A stretch of DNA of 64,000 nucleotides from NCBI GenBank assembly GCA_038210495.1, contig JBBQWR010000024.1, positions 1-64,000 of the forward strand. The letters are read 5' to 3'. Below, in pieces: positions 7,910 through 16,999 of this stretch. Position numbers and translations under genes: made by a program. How positions within the stretch are numbered: position 1 is the stretch's first letter; each line of letters begins with the position of its first letter. The notes under the pieces are model-generated. The model worked only from the letters and a program-made list of their open reading frames with translations, ran no database searches and was not told where the DNA came from. Source of the DNA: JBBQWR01 sp038210495 (GTDB taxonomy: Bacteria; Planctomycetota; Planctomycetia; Pirellulales; DATAWG01).

Positions 7910-10528
7910 ATGCCTCTAAATAAACGAAATCCCATCTGGCCCTATCTGCTGGTTTTGGGCTGCTTGTTCGCGCTGAGCATCGCCGCCCCGCGAGGTTGGC
8001 AGCGGATGGAGCACGATAAGGGCAGCAGCAACGCTCAGAATTTCAGCGACGCTCGGAATCTCGGAGTGGCCAGTGGTTTGGAGACACAGCCATCGGTCGT
8101 GCGCCCCACGACCGACGAGGACTTGGCCAACCCCATGCATTTGGGTCAGACGGACGTTGAGCTCACTGCGACCAAACCGCAATCGGAAGACGCCGCGGAA
8201 AAAGTGGCCGACCAATGGCGATTTGGCGCGGGCGCGGAACTGACCGTAAAGCCGGAGTCGCCGTTGACTCTAGGGCGGTCGCCCGCGGAGCCGGATACCC
8301 ATTGGACGACAGGAAATGATTTGCCGCCGAGCGACCCTACGACTGGGCCGGCGATGCCGGGCGCCGAGGATCGGCATGGAGGGGAGTTGCAGGGCCTTCG
8401 TGGCGAGAGGGTTCCGGACGGCGATGGCGTCCAGAACGCGGCGCTTACGCCCTCGGCTCGCCACGAGGAGGCGACGCTTGCCAATACGATCGCCGATCAA
8501 ATCAAAGAAAATGGCGACGCGGGGAATAGCGAGGAGCCGTCGTCGATGCCGACGCTTGCGTTGCCGGTTGGCACGAATTCCGTGCTGACGCCGCCGACTG
8601 ACAGCGGAGAAAAACCGGTAGCGACCACGCCGCAAATTGAAATGCCGGCGCCAAAAATTGGAGAGGCGACCGAAGGCGACTTGCCCGAAACGACCGTTCC
8701 CTCGACCAACCCGGGGGCGACGACCGAAGCGGCGCCGCCGATTGAAACGAGCCCTCAGCCGATCGCCAGTGTGCCCTTCACCCCGTCGGTTTGGCCGACG
8801 GCGGAGGAACTGCTCGCCCGGCTCAAGCTGCTTGCCGAGCAAGAAACTTGCCGCGGGTGGGTCGGCCAGGTTCGCGTTCAACTCGACCTTCTCGACAAGC
8901 TGAGCCGCAAGCAGTGCGATCGGGCCCAAGAGGTCCTCACGCAGTTACGGCAATTGATGGGAGAAGCGGAGCCGCTGGCGGCAAAATTTCTCGATCATGC
9001 CAGCGCTACCGAACTGCGCCGCGCCCAGTATGCTTTGGTCCGCCGGGTCGATATCTGGGAAGCCGTCGCCAGCGTGCGGCGGTTCACAACGCCGATCGCG
9101 AACGGCCTCGATACGGTCGATCTGTTGAACGTGATCGAGCGATACGAATCGACTCACCTGCCCACGGATGCTCAGCGGCTGGCCTCGCTGCGAAACGAAC
9201 TGCAAGATTCCGTCGCCGAGTACGACCGCGAACTGGCCCGGCGGATTGGCATCCTCTATCGCAACGCAAACTTTCGCGTCGCAGTGAGCGCCGATTTATT
9301 GAATCGAATGTTGCCGCCGCAACAACCGGCGGCGGACAAGGTCGAGGAAGTGATTCTCGGCTCGCGGGTCCGCGGCAACAGCACCACGTCGACGTCGCTG
9401 AGCGTGCAGATGGTCCCCAGCCCGCGACAATGGCAAATCAATCTGGTGGCAAGCGGCAATGTCGACTCGCAGACATACACGACGCATGGTCCCGTCACGC
9501 TGATGAATCACAGCGACGCCAATTACCGGGTCCTGAAGCAAATCGTCGTCGATCCCAGTGGCATGCGGATTGCCCCAGCCGCCGCGGGGGTCAACAATTC
9601 GTCTGAACTGTCGGGACTCCGCACCCATTACGATTCCGTGCCGCTGCTGCGGGCGATCGTGCGGAATTACGCGGTGTCGCAGTTCGATCAGCAGTGTGAG
9701 CGAGCCAATCGCGAGGCCGAACAGACGATCGCCACTAAGGCGGCCAAGCGAGTCAACGAGCAAACCGATCCGCAATTGGCCAGCGCCGAACAAGACTTGC
9801 GGCGGAAGTTCATCGAGCCGCTGGAAAAGCTCGGACTCGATCCCGCCGCGCTGACCATGACGACGACCGATAAGCGACTCATTCTCCGCAGCCGATTGGC
9901 GGGTAAGGATCAACTGGGGGCCAATACGGCTCGGCCCGAGGCGCCTTCCGATAGTCTGGCGAGCGCGCAACTTCACGAATCGGCCATCAATAACCTGTTG
10001 GAGCATCTCGATCTGGGCGGCCGGACGTTTACGCTGCCGGAGCTTTATAAGTGGTTGGCGGATAAGTTCGGCCGGGGGGACACGCACGTTCCGGACGATC
10101 TGCCGCAAGACGTGCAAATCACGTTTGCCCAGTACAACCCGTTGGTCGTTCGGTGCGACGCAGATCGCGTCGAGGTGACGCTGAACGTGGCCGAGATTCG
10201 CCAAGGGAAGCGACATTGGCGCGACTTCGAGGTCAAAGCCCTCTATCGGCCGACAACCCGGGGGCTTTCGGCGCAGCTCGAGCGCGAGGGAGCGATCGAA
10301 CTGGGCGGGACGTACAAAGGCAAGTCGGAGTTCGCCCTGCGAGGCATTTTCAGCAAGGTCCTGTCGCGGGAGCACAAGCTGAACGTGATGCCGGCCGCGA
10401 TCGGTCAGGATCCACGAATGAACGGTCTGGCCGTCACCCAGTGCGTCATCGAAGACGGCTGGATCGCCGTGGCGATTGGATTGCCCTCGGCGACGACCAG
10501 AGCGGCAGAGCCGAAGGTCCGCCGATAA
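7910..10528 (+). CDS. Large hypothetical protein with N-terminal membrane anchor
   Basis: The product has about 872 residues from the ATG at 7910; an earlier in-frame ATG at 7853 is less likely because the anchor would not be N-terminal. Residues 9-26 form a hydrophobic segment after a basic start, so it is an inner-membrane anchor or uncleaved signal. Residues 30-300 are rich in Pro, Thr, Glu and Gly and appear disordered. The remainder is a helical then mixed alpha/beta region without a motif I recognise. It ends ahead of a convergent gene at 10623. An envelope role is inferred only from the anchor and the low-complexity linker. Confidence 0.75.
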   Translation: MPLNKRNPIWPYLLVLGCLFALSIAAPRGWQRMEHDKGSSNAQNFSDARNLGVASGLETQPSVVRPTTDEDLANPMHLGQTDVELTATKPQSEDAAEKVADQWRFGAGAELTVKPESPLTLGRSPAEPDTHWTTGNDLPPSDPTTGPAMPGAEDRHGGELQGLRGERVPDGDGVQNAALTPSARHEEATLANTIADQIKENGDAGNSEEPSSMPTLALPVGTNSVLTPPTDSGEKPVATTPQIEMPAPKIGEATEGDLPETTVPSTNPGATTEAAPPIETSPQPIASVPFTPSVWPTAEELLARLKLLAEQETCRGWVGQVRVQLDLLDKLSRKQCDRAQEVLTQLRQLMGEAEPLAAKFLDHASATELRRAQYALVRRVDIWEAVASVRRFTTPIANGLDTVDLLNVIERYESTHLPTDAQRLASLRNELQDSVAEYDRELARRIGILYRNANFRVAVSADLLNRMLPPQQPAADKVEEVILGSRVRGNSTTSTSLSVQMVPSPRQWQINLVASGNVDSQTYTTHGPVTLMNHSDANYRVLKQIVVDPSGMRIAPAAAGVNNSSELSGLRTHYDSVPLLRAIVRNYAVSQFDQQCERANREAEQTIATKAAKRVNEQTDPQLASAEQDLRRKFIEPLEKLGLDPAALTMTTTDKRLILRSRLAGKDQLGANTARPEAPSDSLASAQLHESAINNLLEHLDLGGRTFTLPELYKWLADKFGRGDTHVPDDLPQDVQITFAQYNPLVVRCDADRVEVTLNVAEIRQGKRHWRDFEVKALYRPTTRGLSAQLEREGAIELGGTYKGKSEFALRGIFSKVLSREHKLNVMPAAIGQDPRMNGLAVTQCVIEDGWIAVAIGLPSATTRAAEPKVRR

Positions 10529-10622
10529 TTTCCTTCCCAGGTCCGACTAAGCCGCCGCGCCCTCACTCGAAGGCTGGGCGGGCGGTCCGCTGAGCTTTGA
10601 GATCATCCGGCCAGAGCGGCGC

Positions 10623-12065
10623 CTAAAATGCGCCGTTATCAACGCCCCGCGCTGGTGGCTGCCGCGGACGGAAGGTATCTGTTTCACCGGCTTTCGCGCC
10701 CGCGTTAGCAGCCGCGGGACCATTGTTCGTTACGCCGCCGGCGCCGGAGCGCGGGGTGTAGCCCATCATGCCGAGAAACTTCTGAAGGCCGATCTGCTCG
10801 ACTCCGAGCCGCTTGGCCTCGTTGATCAGCGTCGTCGATTTCTCAAGCCGGCCTTTGTCGTTTGGCTTGTCCGCGCCGATTTCGCCCATGATCAAGTAGC
10901 GGGTGTTGACGTTGAGAGACCCGCGAATGGCAAGGGACGTGCCGGTCTTGTCCTTCGTCTCAAGGATTTCAGCGTCGACGATTCCACCGTTGGCCACCAC
11001 CAGATCGTGAAGTTTTCGGGTCTGCTCGTTCGTCGTTCCATCGATATCGACGTATCCCGCTATGCCGAAATGTTCGTGCTGCCCTGGATGCCAGCCTTGC
11101 GTGTGAATCAGGTCGCCCGGCAGCAACGGGTCTTTATCGGTGCTTTCGACGATTCGCGCCTCGGCCAGTTTCGGGCCGGTGACGTTGATAACCTCGATCT
11201 TACCCTTGGGAGCGGCTTTGGAGACGTCGTTCGTGCCCGGGGGATACACGCTGAACGTGATCCGCCGATGCAGACCGTCGTCCGTGCCCAGATTGATGTA
11301 GGCCATGTTGTCGCGCTGGCTGACCCAAGTGATTTGTCCACCTGCGGCCGACGCATCGATGACGTAATACTTCTTGATTTCTTCTTGGAGTCGGCCGACG
11401 TCCTTGCGAGCCGCGGCAAGTTGTACCGTAATCTCGGCGATTCGCTTCTCGTAGACGGCCTTCTGCTCGTCGATGGCCTTGTTCTTATCCGTCTTCTCTT
11501 TGACGAGCTGTTCCTTTTCGGTGGTCAGCGCGACCACCGCGTCCTTGTACGCCTTCCGCTCGTTTTCCAAGTCGGCGATCGCGGCATCGCGAGCCTTGAC
11601 CACCTCAACGAGCTTGGCCTCCGATTTACCCTGGGCGTCGGCGAGCTGCGCGGTCAGTTGCTTGACAACCTTGTCGCGGGCTTCGGCCGTGTCTTCCTTG
11701 GATTTGATCGCGTCGGCCAGTTGACCGAGTACCTTTCTTAGATTTTTCGAGTCGTCGGGCACGCTGGCCAGTCCCAGCGCGGCGGCGTACTTGGTGTTGA
11801 TCTCGTCGTTCTGTTCGCTCAGGGCCGTCTTGACCACGCCTTCGCCAGGCGCATAGCCGATCAGTTGCAGCAGCGAGTCGACGTCTTTGGCGGTATCGGC
11901 CCGCTTCGTTTCGATTTGGGCCTTGTCGGCGCTGGCGACCTTCAACTTGTCGTCGAGCTCGCGAGAGTTCTTGAACAAGACATAGGTCGAGGCGCTCATC
12001 ATGATCGTGAGAATCACGAAGATAATAAGCGCGATGTGTAGACCTTGATTTTCCCTGGCTGCCAT
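10623..12065 (-). CDS. Membrane-anchored coiled-coil protein of unknown function
   Basis: The 480-residue product starts at the ATG at 12065, preceded by a strong AGAGGAGAG ribosome binding site. Residues 8-31 are a single transmembrane helix. Residues 32-215 are rich in Lys, Glu, Ala and Leu in heptad-like order, indicating a long coiled coil. A C-terminal globular domain begins near YYVIDASAAGG and contains GKIEVINVTG and DPLLPGDLI, patterns reminiscent of small beta barrels such as those in MreC-like proteins, although I cannot assign it. The predicted topology is a periplasmic rod with a distal domain. The tail is low in complexity. Confidence 0.75.
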   Translation of the reverse strand: MAARENQGLHIALIIFVILTIMMSASTYVLFKNSRELDDKLKVASADKAQIETKRADTAKDVDSLLQLIGYAPGEGVVKTALSEQNDEINTKYAAALGLASVPDDSKNLRKVLGQLADAIKSKEDTAEARDKVVKQLTAQLADAQGKSEAKLVEVVKARDAAIADLENERKAYKDAVVALTTEKEQLVKEKTDKNKAIDEQKAVYEKRIAEITVQLAAARKDVGRLQEEIKKYYVIDASAAGGQITWVSQRDNMAYINLGTDDGLHRRITFSVYPPGTNDVSKAAPKGKIEVINVTGPKLAEARIVESTDKDPLLPGDLIHTQGWHPGQHEHFGIAGYVDIDGTTNEQTRKLHDLVVANGGIVDAEILETKDKTGTSLAIRGSLNVNTRYLIMGEIGADKPNDKGRLEKSTTLINEAKRLGVEQIGLQKFLGMMGYTPRSGAGGVTNNGPAAANAGAKAGETDTFRPRQPPARGVDNGAF

Positions 12066-12450
12066 AGAAGCGCTCTCCTCTGGGGGCCAAAAGCCCCGCC
12101 GAATGTGAACCAGCAAGCCGAAACGTCAGCAGAAAAGAAGTCGAACGTCCAGCCTCTAGCCGCGCCGATGCCCTGGAACCGGGCCGCCGCATTATATTTC
12201 CGAAAAACCAGACCGACCTATTTCCGGCCCGGCGCCACTGCCTATACCTCGACGATTCAACGAACAAATCGTCCGCGAACCGCCAAGACGGCACGTAAAA
12301 TTCGGGCCGTTGACGACCTGAATCGACACCATTTGATGATAAACAGGCGGGCGCGAAGTGTCAACGAAATCCGCTTTTTGCCAATAACTCGGCTTGAGAC
12401 GCACCCTGTCTTTGTCGCATCTTTCGACATCAGTCGTCACCCGCAGGCAG
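12066..12450. other. 385-base gap without a gene
   Basis: This lies between two genes on the minus strand. The part next to 12065 holds the ribosome binding site of the coiled-coil gene. On the minus strand a TATAAT-like hexamer occurs near 12192-12197 without a good -35 partner. Nothing else is identifiable. Confidence 0.4.
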
Positions 12451-14229
12451 TCAGCCCACATTGCCGCGAGGCAGGGGCATCGGGTCGCTCGTACGACCGC
12501 CGTCCATGGGCAATGCTTGCCGCTGGGAGAGAAGTTCCGCGACGACCCGATCGGGATTGTGCCAAGCCGACCAGTTACGGGCGAATTGCGCCGCCGTGTG
12601 GCGATAGTGGTCGATGTTGTCGATCATGTCTTGCAGAAGTTCCGAGGCTTGCGATGGCGTCGCCGCAACGAGGCCCACGGCCCCCCGCGGCGTCAGGCGA
12701 TCGCCATGAGCATCGGCACCGAGGAAGCATGCTTCGACGTCTTGGAACTGGACAGGCTCGGCGCTGTAGGCGTTTCGCCAATCGACGCTCGCCGCGACGG
12801 CGCCGGGCGGCACGCGGATCAGCGCCGTGTTCCACAGGCCCGCTTTTCCTGGCCCGATTACCGACTCCCATTGATCGAGCAGATTGCCGTCCGCCGAAAC
12901 GAACGTTGTCTCCGCGCGAACATAGGCGCCCGCCGCGGCGCCCAGGTCCTTGGGCCAATGAAAAAACAACAGCATGTCGCAAGCGTCGGTTGGAGCGGCA
13001 AGCGACGACAGCGGTTGCACCCGCGCCCTCGACAACATGCGGCCGGCGTGCCGCAGGCCGGTGTGATACTCGCGCGTCGCTTCGGCCAACTGATCGGCCA
13101 TCCAACAACCGGCCGAAGTGAGCACCGGCCGACCGGCGGTCAGTAGCTCGACCAGCACGCCGGAGCATCGCGAAAAATAGGGCTTGCGGTTGTAGAGCAA
13201 CAGACCCACGTCCGTCGCTTGCACCAGCCGGCAAAACTCCTCGCTCCCCAGCGGCTTCTCGAGCAGTTCGATCTTATCCTGCGGAAAGCGTTTCAGGGCC
13301 GCCAGACTCTCGAGCACCACCGCGTGCTTGTTTTTGGCCGACTGCGAGAAATGAAAATTCGACTGCACGATGAATCTCGCTCGATCGGTCTCGACATACT
13401 TGCGCCACATATCGCCAACAATCGCCGGGAGATATTGGTATCCCTTTTCATCTCGAGCATCGCCGAGATAAGTGATTCTGAGCGGACGACGATCGTCTTG
13501 AGCGTCATTCTGTCGATCGGCGCCGATCGGCTGCCGGACCGCCTGCAATGTGGGATTGACGGGATAGGGCAGCGTTTGAAACGGCGCCGCGGCCAATCGG
13601 TTGAACTGGACCGTGAGTTGATCGGTCGTCGTATAAAAGTGCAATCGATGATCGGCCGCCGGAGCGATCGCGGCCGCGAAATACTTCCGCAGGTTCGCGA
13701 CCCGCTCGTCTTGGCCGGCGTAGTCGGGCTCGCAGCCCACGAAAATCGGAAAGTGGAACTGGAGATGCCAGTCGATCCTCCGCGTTCGCGAGTCGTGCCC
13801 CAAATATTGCCCCAGCCCCATCAGGTCCAATTCCGACATGGTGGGAATCAAAACCTGATCGCCGGGTTGGAGGTCGATCTCTCCCAGCAGAGCGGCCGTA
13901 TCGCGAGCAAATGCGGTGACTCGCTGCTCGCGACGACGATCGGTCCACTGCCGGCGGAGCCACCGCGGGACGAGAAAGTGATATTTCGACCGCTTGCCCT
14001 CCGGCGCCTCGTCGATCGAAAACCGATGCCGCGTGTAGGTCGTGTATTCGTAGACGGGGCGAATCTGCCAGTGCGGCGGTAGTTTGTCTTCGTGCTGGAA
14101 CCGGCGATTGGTCGCGAGCCAGATTCCAAAACCGGCGCGATCCGCCGCCCGCAGAACGTGCAACGCATACTCGAAATGATGACCGCCGATGCTGCCCAGC
14201 GAATGGTCGATCAGAATAAATTTGGTCAT
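12451..14229 (-). CDS. Glycosyltransferase-like protein (GT-B fold)
   Basis: The 592-residue product begins TKFILIDHSLGSIGGHHFEYALH from the ATG at 14229, with a glycine-rich HxGG-type element of GT-B enzymes. A middle region around RITYLGDARDEKGYQYLP marks the start of the donor-binding half, and VGLLLYNRKPYFSRCSGVLVE is like the EX7E region of GT4 enzymes. A C-terminal part includes a beta-rich insert followed by a helical tail. It probably transfers sugars during surface polysaccharide assembly. It is divergent from the rfbF-rfbE cluster on the opposite strand and may belong to the same polysaccharide locus. The sugar and acceptor are unknown. Confidence 0.7.
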   Translation of the reverse strand: MTKFILIDHSLGSIGGHHFEYALHVLRAADRAGFGIWLATNRRFQHEDKLPPHWQIRPVYEYTTYTRHRFSIDEAPEGKRSKYHFLVPRWLRRQWTDRRREQRVTAFARDTAALLGEIDLQPGDQVLIPTMSELDLMGLGQYLGHDSRTRRIDWHLQFHFPIFVGCEPDYAGQDERVANLRKYFAAAIAPAADHRLHFYTTTDQLTVQFNRLAAAPFQTLPYPVNPTLQAVRQPIGADRQNDAQDDRRPLRITYLGDARDEKGYQYLPAIVGDMWRKYVETDRARFIVQSNFHFSQSAKNKHAVVLESLAALKRFPQDKIELLEKPLGSEEFCRLVQATDVGLLLYNRKPYFSRCSGVLVELLTAGRPVLTSAGCWMADQLAEATREYHTGLRHAGRMLSRARVQPLSSLAAPTDACDMLLFFHWPKDLGAAAGAYVRAETTFVSADGNLLDQWESVIGPGKAGLWNTALIRVPPGAVAASVDWRNAYSAEPVQFQDVEACFLGADAHGDRLTPRGAVGLVAATPSQASELLQDMIDNIDHYRHTAAQFARNWSAWHNPDRVVAELLSQRQALPMDGGRTSDPMPLPRGNVG

Positions 14230-14829
14230 CGAGCGCGCGTCCTTGCGTTGGCCCCCCATGTTCGCATGCCGAATTTATTTTGCCAAGATCGGTTCGGCCC
14301 GCAGACGATCGCCAAGTCCATAGCGCGATGAAGCGCGAAGTCTCTAGAGCCGCGCGCGAAGTAGGCGGAGGGAGGCGCGAGGGCATCGGAAATTGGCAAC
14401 CCCACCAGCGCAGACTTCGTGCGCGGCTTTTGCCGAAACCGAACGACGAACCGCTCGATCGATCGCCAGCACTTTTCTGATCTTGCCTCGGTCTGCCAAT
14501 TCAGGTAATTCTTCGGCCTCCGCACGCGGCATTCACGGCGGGACGTCGTCATGTCGCGCCGGTTGTCAGAGGTCGGGGAGGCAGGCGGATATTTTCAATG
14601 GCGCCTTTCCGCGCGCCGAATATAGCCGCCAATCCTCCCTGTCTAGCTCAATCGAACACGAGCGAATGTGTATTGGCATCCAACGAGCGCCTTCGCGGCT
14701 GACCCATGACGGTCCGGCCTCGGAAACGGGGATAGTCCCCGGCAGTTTTTTTTGAGCAGTTCTTACTTTCGCGACACACGAGCCCGGCGCCGGACCGGGC
14801 CGCACAACGGAACAGGCGAGGATTGAACC
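14230..14829. other. 600-base divergent intergenic region
   Basis: This separates the GT-B gene (minus) and rfbF (plus), so promoters for both directions should lie here. Open frames within it have no family character. The recognisable element is a hairpin followed by eight T residues at 14727-14753, described separately. Confidence 0.5.
14727..14753 (+). terminator. Hairpin plus T-tract upstream of rfbF
   Basis: CGGGGA and TCCCCG form a six-base stem with a three-base loop (14727-14741), followed four bases later by eight T residues (14746-14753). This is the form of an intrinsic terminator on the plus strand. No plus-strand gene precedes it within the divergent gap, so it may terminate a leader transcript of the rfb cluster 77 bases before the rfbF start, that is, act as an attenuator. 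The stem is short and the call is tentative. Confidence 0.35.
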
Positions 14830-15600
14830 ATGAAGGTGGCAATTCTAGCGGGCGGACTGGGCACGCGATTGCAAGAGGAAACCGGGCTCAAGCCCAAGCC
14901 GATGGTCGAAGTCGGCGGCCAGCCCGTGCTGTGGCATCTCATGAACATGTATGCGGCCCACGGGCACAACGAGTTCGTCGTCGCCCTGGGTTACAAAGGC
15001 GAAGTGATCAAGAGCTATTTCCTCGACTATCACAGCCTGCGAAACAGCTTGACCATCGACCTGGGCCGCGGCACGGTGCAGTCGCACGGTGAGGAGCGTG
15101 AAGATTGGAAGGTGCATCTGATCGACACCGGCCCGTCGACCGACACGGGCGGGCGCATCAAGCGGCTGCGTCGCTGGCTGGGTAACGAAACGTTCATGCT
15201 CACCTATGGCGATGGCCTGGCCGACATCGACATCAATCAATTGCTGGCGTTCCATCGCAGCCACGGCAAGCTGGCCACGGTGACGGCCGTGCGACCGCCG
15301 GCGCGGTTTGGAAGTTTGACATTTTTTGGTGATTTGGTGACTCGATTCGACGAAAAGCCGCAAATTGGCGAAGGCTGGATCAACGGCGGATTTTTCGTGC
15401 TGGAGCCCGAAGTGCTGGATTACATCGCCGGCGACAATATCGTGTTCGAGAAGGAGCCGCTCGAACGTTTGTCGCGCGACGGCCAGCTTGTGGCCTATCG
15501 CCATCAAGGCTTTTGGCAGTGCATGGACACGCTCCGCGATGTGCGGTTGCTCGAGCGACTATGGGCAGAGGGTCGGGCGCCGTGGCGAGCGGCAGCATAG
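14830..15600 (+). CDS. rfbF: Glucose-1-phosphate cytidylyltransferase
   Basis: This 256-residue enzyme makes CDP-D-glucose from CTP and glucose 1-phosphate, the first step to CDP-3,6-dideoxyhexoses. It shows the nucleotidyltransferase signature AGGLGTRLQEET (7-18) with KPKPMVEVGG following, the TYGDGLADID metal site, and WINGGFFVLEPEV in the sugar-binding part. Length and motifs match RfbF/DdhA. It is the first gene of a six-gene plus-strand cluster to 21618. The start ATG is preceded by an AGGA-type site. Retention of family-specific features (GRGTVQSHGEE, DTGPSTDTGGR) makes a plain glucose-1-phosphate thymidylyltransferase unlikely. Confidence 0.95.
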   Translation: MKVAILAGGLGTRLQEETGLKPKPMVEVGGQPVLWHLMNMYAAHGHNEFVVALGYKGEVIKSYFLDYHSLRNSLTIDLGRGTVQSHGEEREDWKVHLIDTGPSTDTGGRIKRLRRWLGNETFMLTYGDGLADIDINQLLAFHRSHGKLATVTAVRPPARFGSLTFFGDLVTRFDEKPQIGEGWINGGFFVLEPEVLDYIAGDNIVFEKEPLERLSRDGQLVAYRHQGFWQCMDTLRDVRLLERLWAEGRAPWRAAA

Positions 15601-15627
15601 TTGGCGATGCGCGATATGGTCGTCGCG

Positions 15628-15701
15628 ATACTAACCCGCAGCGTCAGCGAGGATGTGCGACGTGGCGACCAAGAATCCTCGCTGACACTTCGGGTTGGTA
15701 T
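15628..15701. repeat. Palindromic repeat between rfbF and rfbG
   Basis: The left arm ATACTAACCCGCAGCGTCAG continues to 15654, and the right arm (15675-15701) reads ATCCTCGCTGACACTTCGGG and on. They pair over 27 bases with three or four mismatches or wobble pairs around a 20-base spacer. The sequence style (TAACCC...GTCAGCGAGGAT) is one I associate with repeats dispersed in planctomycete genomes. Confidence 0.8.
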
Positions 15702-15742
15702 GCCCTTCCAAAAAATTTTAAAACTGACCCAGAGCCTGTTGC

Positions 15743-16873
15743 ATGGATGCCTCTTTCTGGTCCGGTCGTAAAGTCCTCGTCACGGGCCACACCGGCTTCA
15801 AGGGGAGTTGGCTGTCCCTTTGGCTATCGCGACTGGGCGCCGAGTCGGTCGGTTTTGCTCTAGCGCCCCCCAGCGAACCGAGTCTTTTCGAATCGGCCCG
15901 CGTCGGCGACGGCATGGTTGATGTGCGGGGAGATGTCCGCGATCTGGCGGCTTTGCACGCCACGATGGCCGAGCATCAGCCGGAAATCGTGTTTCATCTG
16001 GCCGCGCAGCCGCTGGTGCGGTTGTCCTACGCACAGCCCGTCGAGACATTTGGGACCAATGTGCTGGGCACGGTGCATTTGCTCGAAGCGTCGCGCCACG
16101 TCGAGTCGGTGCGGTCGGTGGTGATCGTCACGAGCGATAAGTGTTATGAGAACAAGGAATGGGCGTGGGGCTATCGCGAGAATGAGCCGCTCGGCGGTCG
16201 CGACCCTTATAGCGCCAGCAAGGGCTGCGCGGAGATCGCGGCGGCCGCGTATCGCCAATCCTATTTTGCGGATGATTTGCGGCTAGTCGGCGTGGCGACC
16301 GCCCGAGCCGGCAACGTGATCGGCGGCGGCGATTGGGCTCTCGATCGCTTGTTGCCCGACGCAGCCCGAGCGCTTGCGGAAAATCAAACGATCGTCGCCC
16401 GGCGACCCGCCTCGATTCGTCCTTGGCAGCATGTGCTCGAACCGCTCCGCGGCTATCTTTCGCTGGCGGAAAATTTGCATCGTGCTCCGGCCGAATATTC
16501 GGGGGCCTGGAACTTTGGCCCCCGCGACGAAGACGCCGCGCCCGTGGCCGACGTGCTCGACCGGTTCGTCGACCACTGGGGTAGCGGCGCCTGGCGGTCC
16601 GAAGGAGCGCTCACCGGCCCGCATGAAGCTCACTTGCTGAAGCTCGATTCGTCGAAGGCGCGCCATGGCTTGGGATGGCGACCGGCGCTCAGCCTGGATG
16701 AAGCCATTGAAATGACCGCCGCCTGGTATAGGGAAGCGGACACCGCTAGCGGACATGATATTCGCGAGCTTTCCTGTCGCCAAATCGCCGAATACGAGCA
16801 CAAAGCGGGAGTACGCAGCGTAGAACTTGCGCCAGCGCCGCGGACGTTGAAGCCGCGGCGGCAAGCCGCATGA
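15743..16873 (+). CDS. rfbG: CDP-glucose 4,6-dehydratase
   Basis: This 376-residue short-chain dehydrogenase converts CDP-glucose to CDP-4-keto-6-deoxyglucose using bound NAD. The Rossmann motif TGHTGFKGSW lies at 14-23, the HLAAQPLVR element near 85-93, SDKCYEN at 131-137 and the catalytic YSASK at 156-160. TGHTGFKG and SDKCYEN are characteristic of RfbG/DdhB and not of RmlB. It follows rfbF by 142 bases, a gap occupied by a palindromic repeat. The last 20 residues are a proline/arginine-rich tail beyond the usual end. A second CATAGCC-family repeat begins just after its stop. Confidence 0.95.
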   Translation: MDASFWSGRKVLVTGHTGFKGSWLSLWLSRLGAESVGFALAPPSEPSLFESARVGDGMVDVRGDVRDLAALHATMAEHQPEIVFHLAAQPLVRLSYAQPVETFGTNVLGTVHLLEASRHVESVRSVVIVTSDKCYENKEWAWGYRENEPLGGRDPYSASKGCAEIAAAAYRQSYFADDLRLVGVATARAGNVIGGGDWALDRLLPDAARALAENQTIVARRPASIRPWQHVLEPLRGYLSLAENLHRAPAEYSGAWNFGPRDEDAAPVADVLDRFVDHWGSGAWRSEGALTGPHEAHLLKLDSSKARHGLGWRPALSLDEAIEMTAAWYREADTASGHDIRELSCRQIAEYEHKAGVRSVELAPAPRTLKPRRQAA

Positions 16874-16882
16874 TCGATCGAA

Positions 16883-16991
16883 TACATAGCCACGGCATCC
16901 TTCAGAACTTCACTAACTTATCCGAGCTTAGCAATATGACAGCTTCCTTTTGATTTTTTTTGACGGCGCGGCAGGATGCCGCGGCGGTGTA
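16883..16991. repeat. CATAGCC-family palindrome, copy with replaced spacer
   Basis: The left arm TACATAGCCACGGCATCC (16883-16900) is truncated after TTCAG, while the right arm (16963-16991) keeps the full ACGGCGCGGCAGGATGCC pattern. The spacer is AT-rich and contains a run of seven T residues. The right arm ends 8 bases before the ATG of the next gene, so its hairpin would overlap the ribosome binding region of that glycosyltransferase. Confidence 0.8.
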
Positions 16992-16999
16992 GGTGTTGC

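Noticed and set aside
12045..13146. Plus-strand frames of 250-358 codons opposite the GT-B gene
   Set aside because: Composition is Arg/Pro-rich and there is no domain; the minus-strand glycosyltransferase explains the region.
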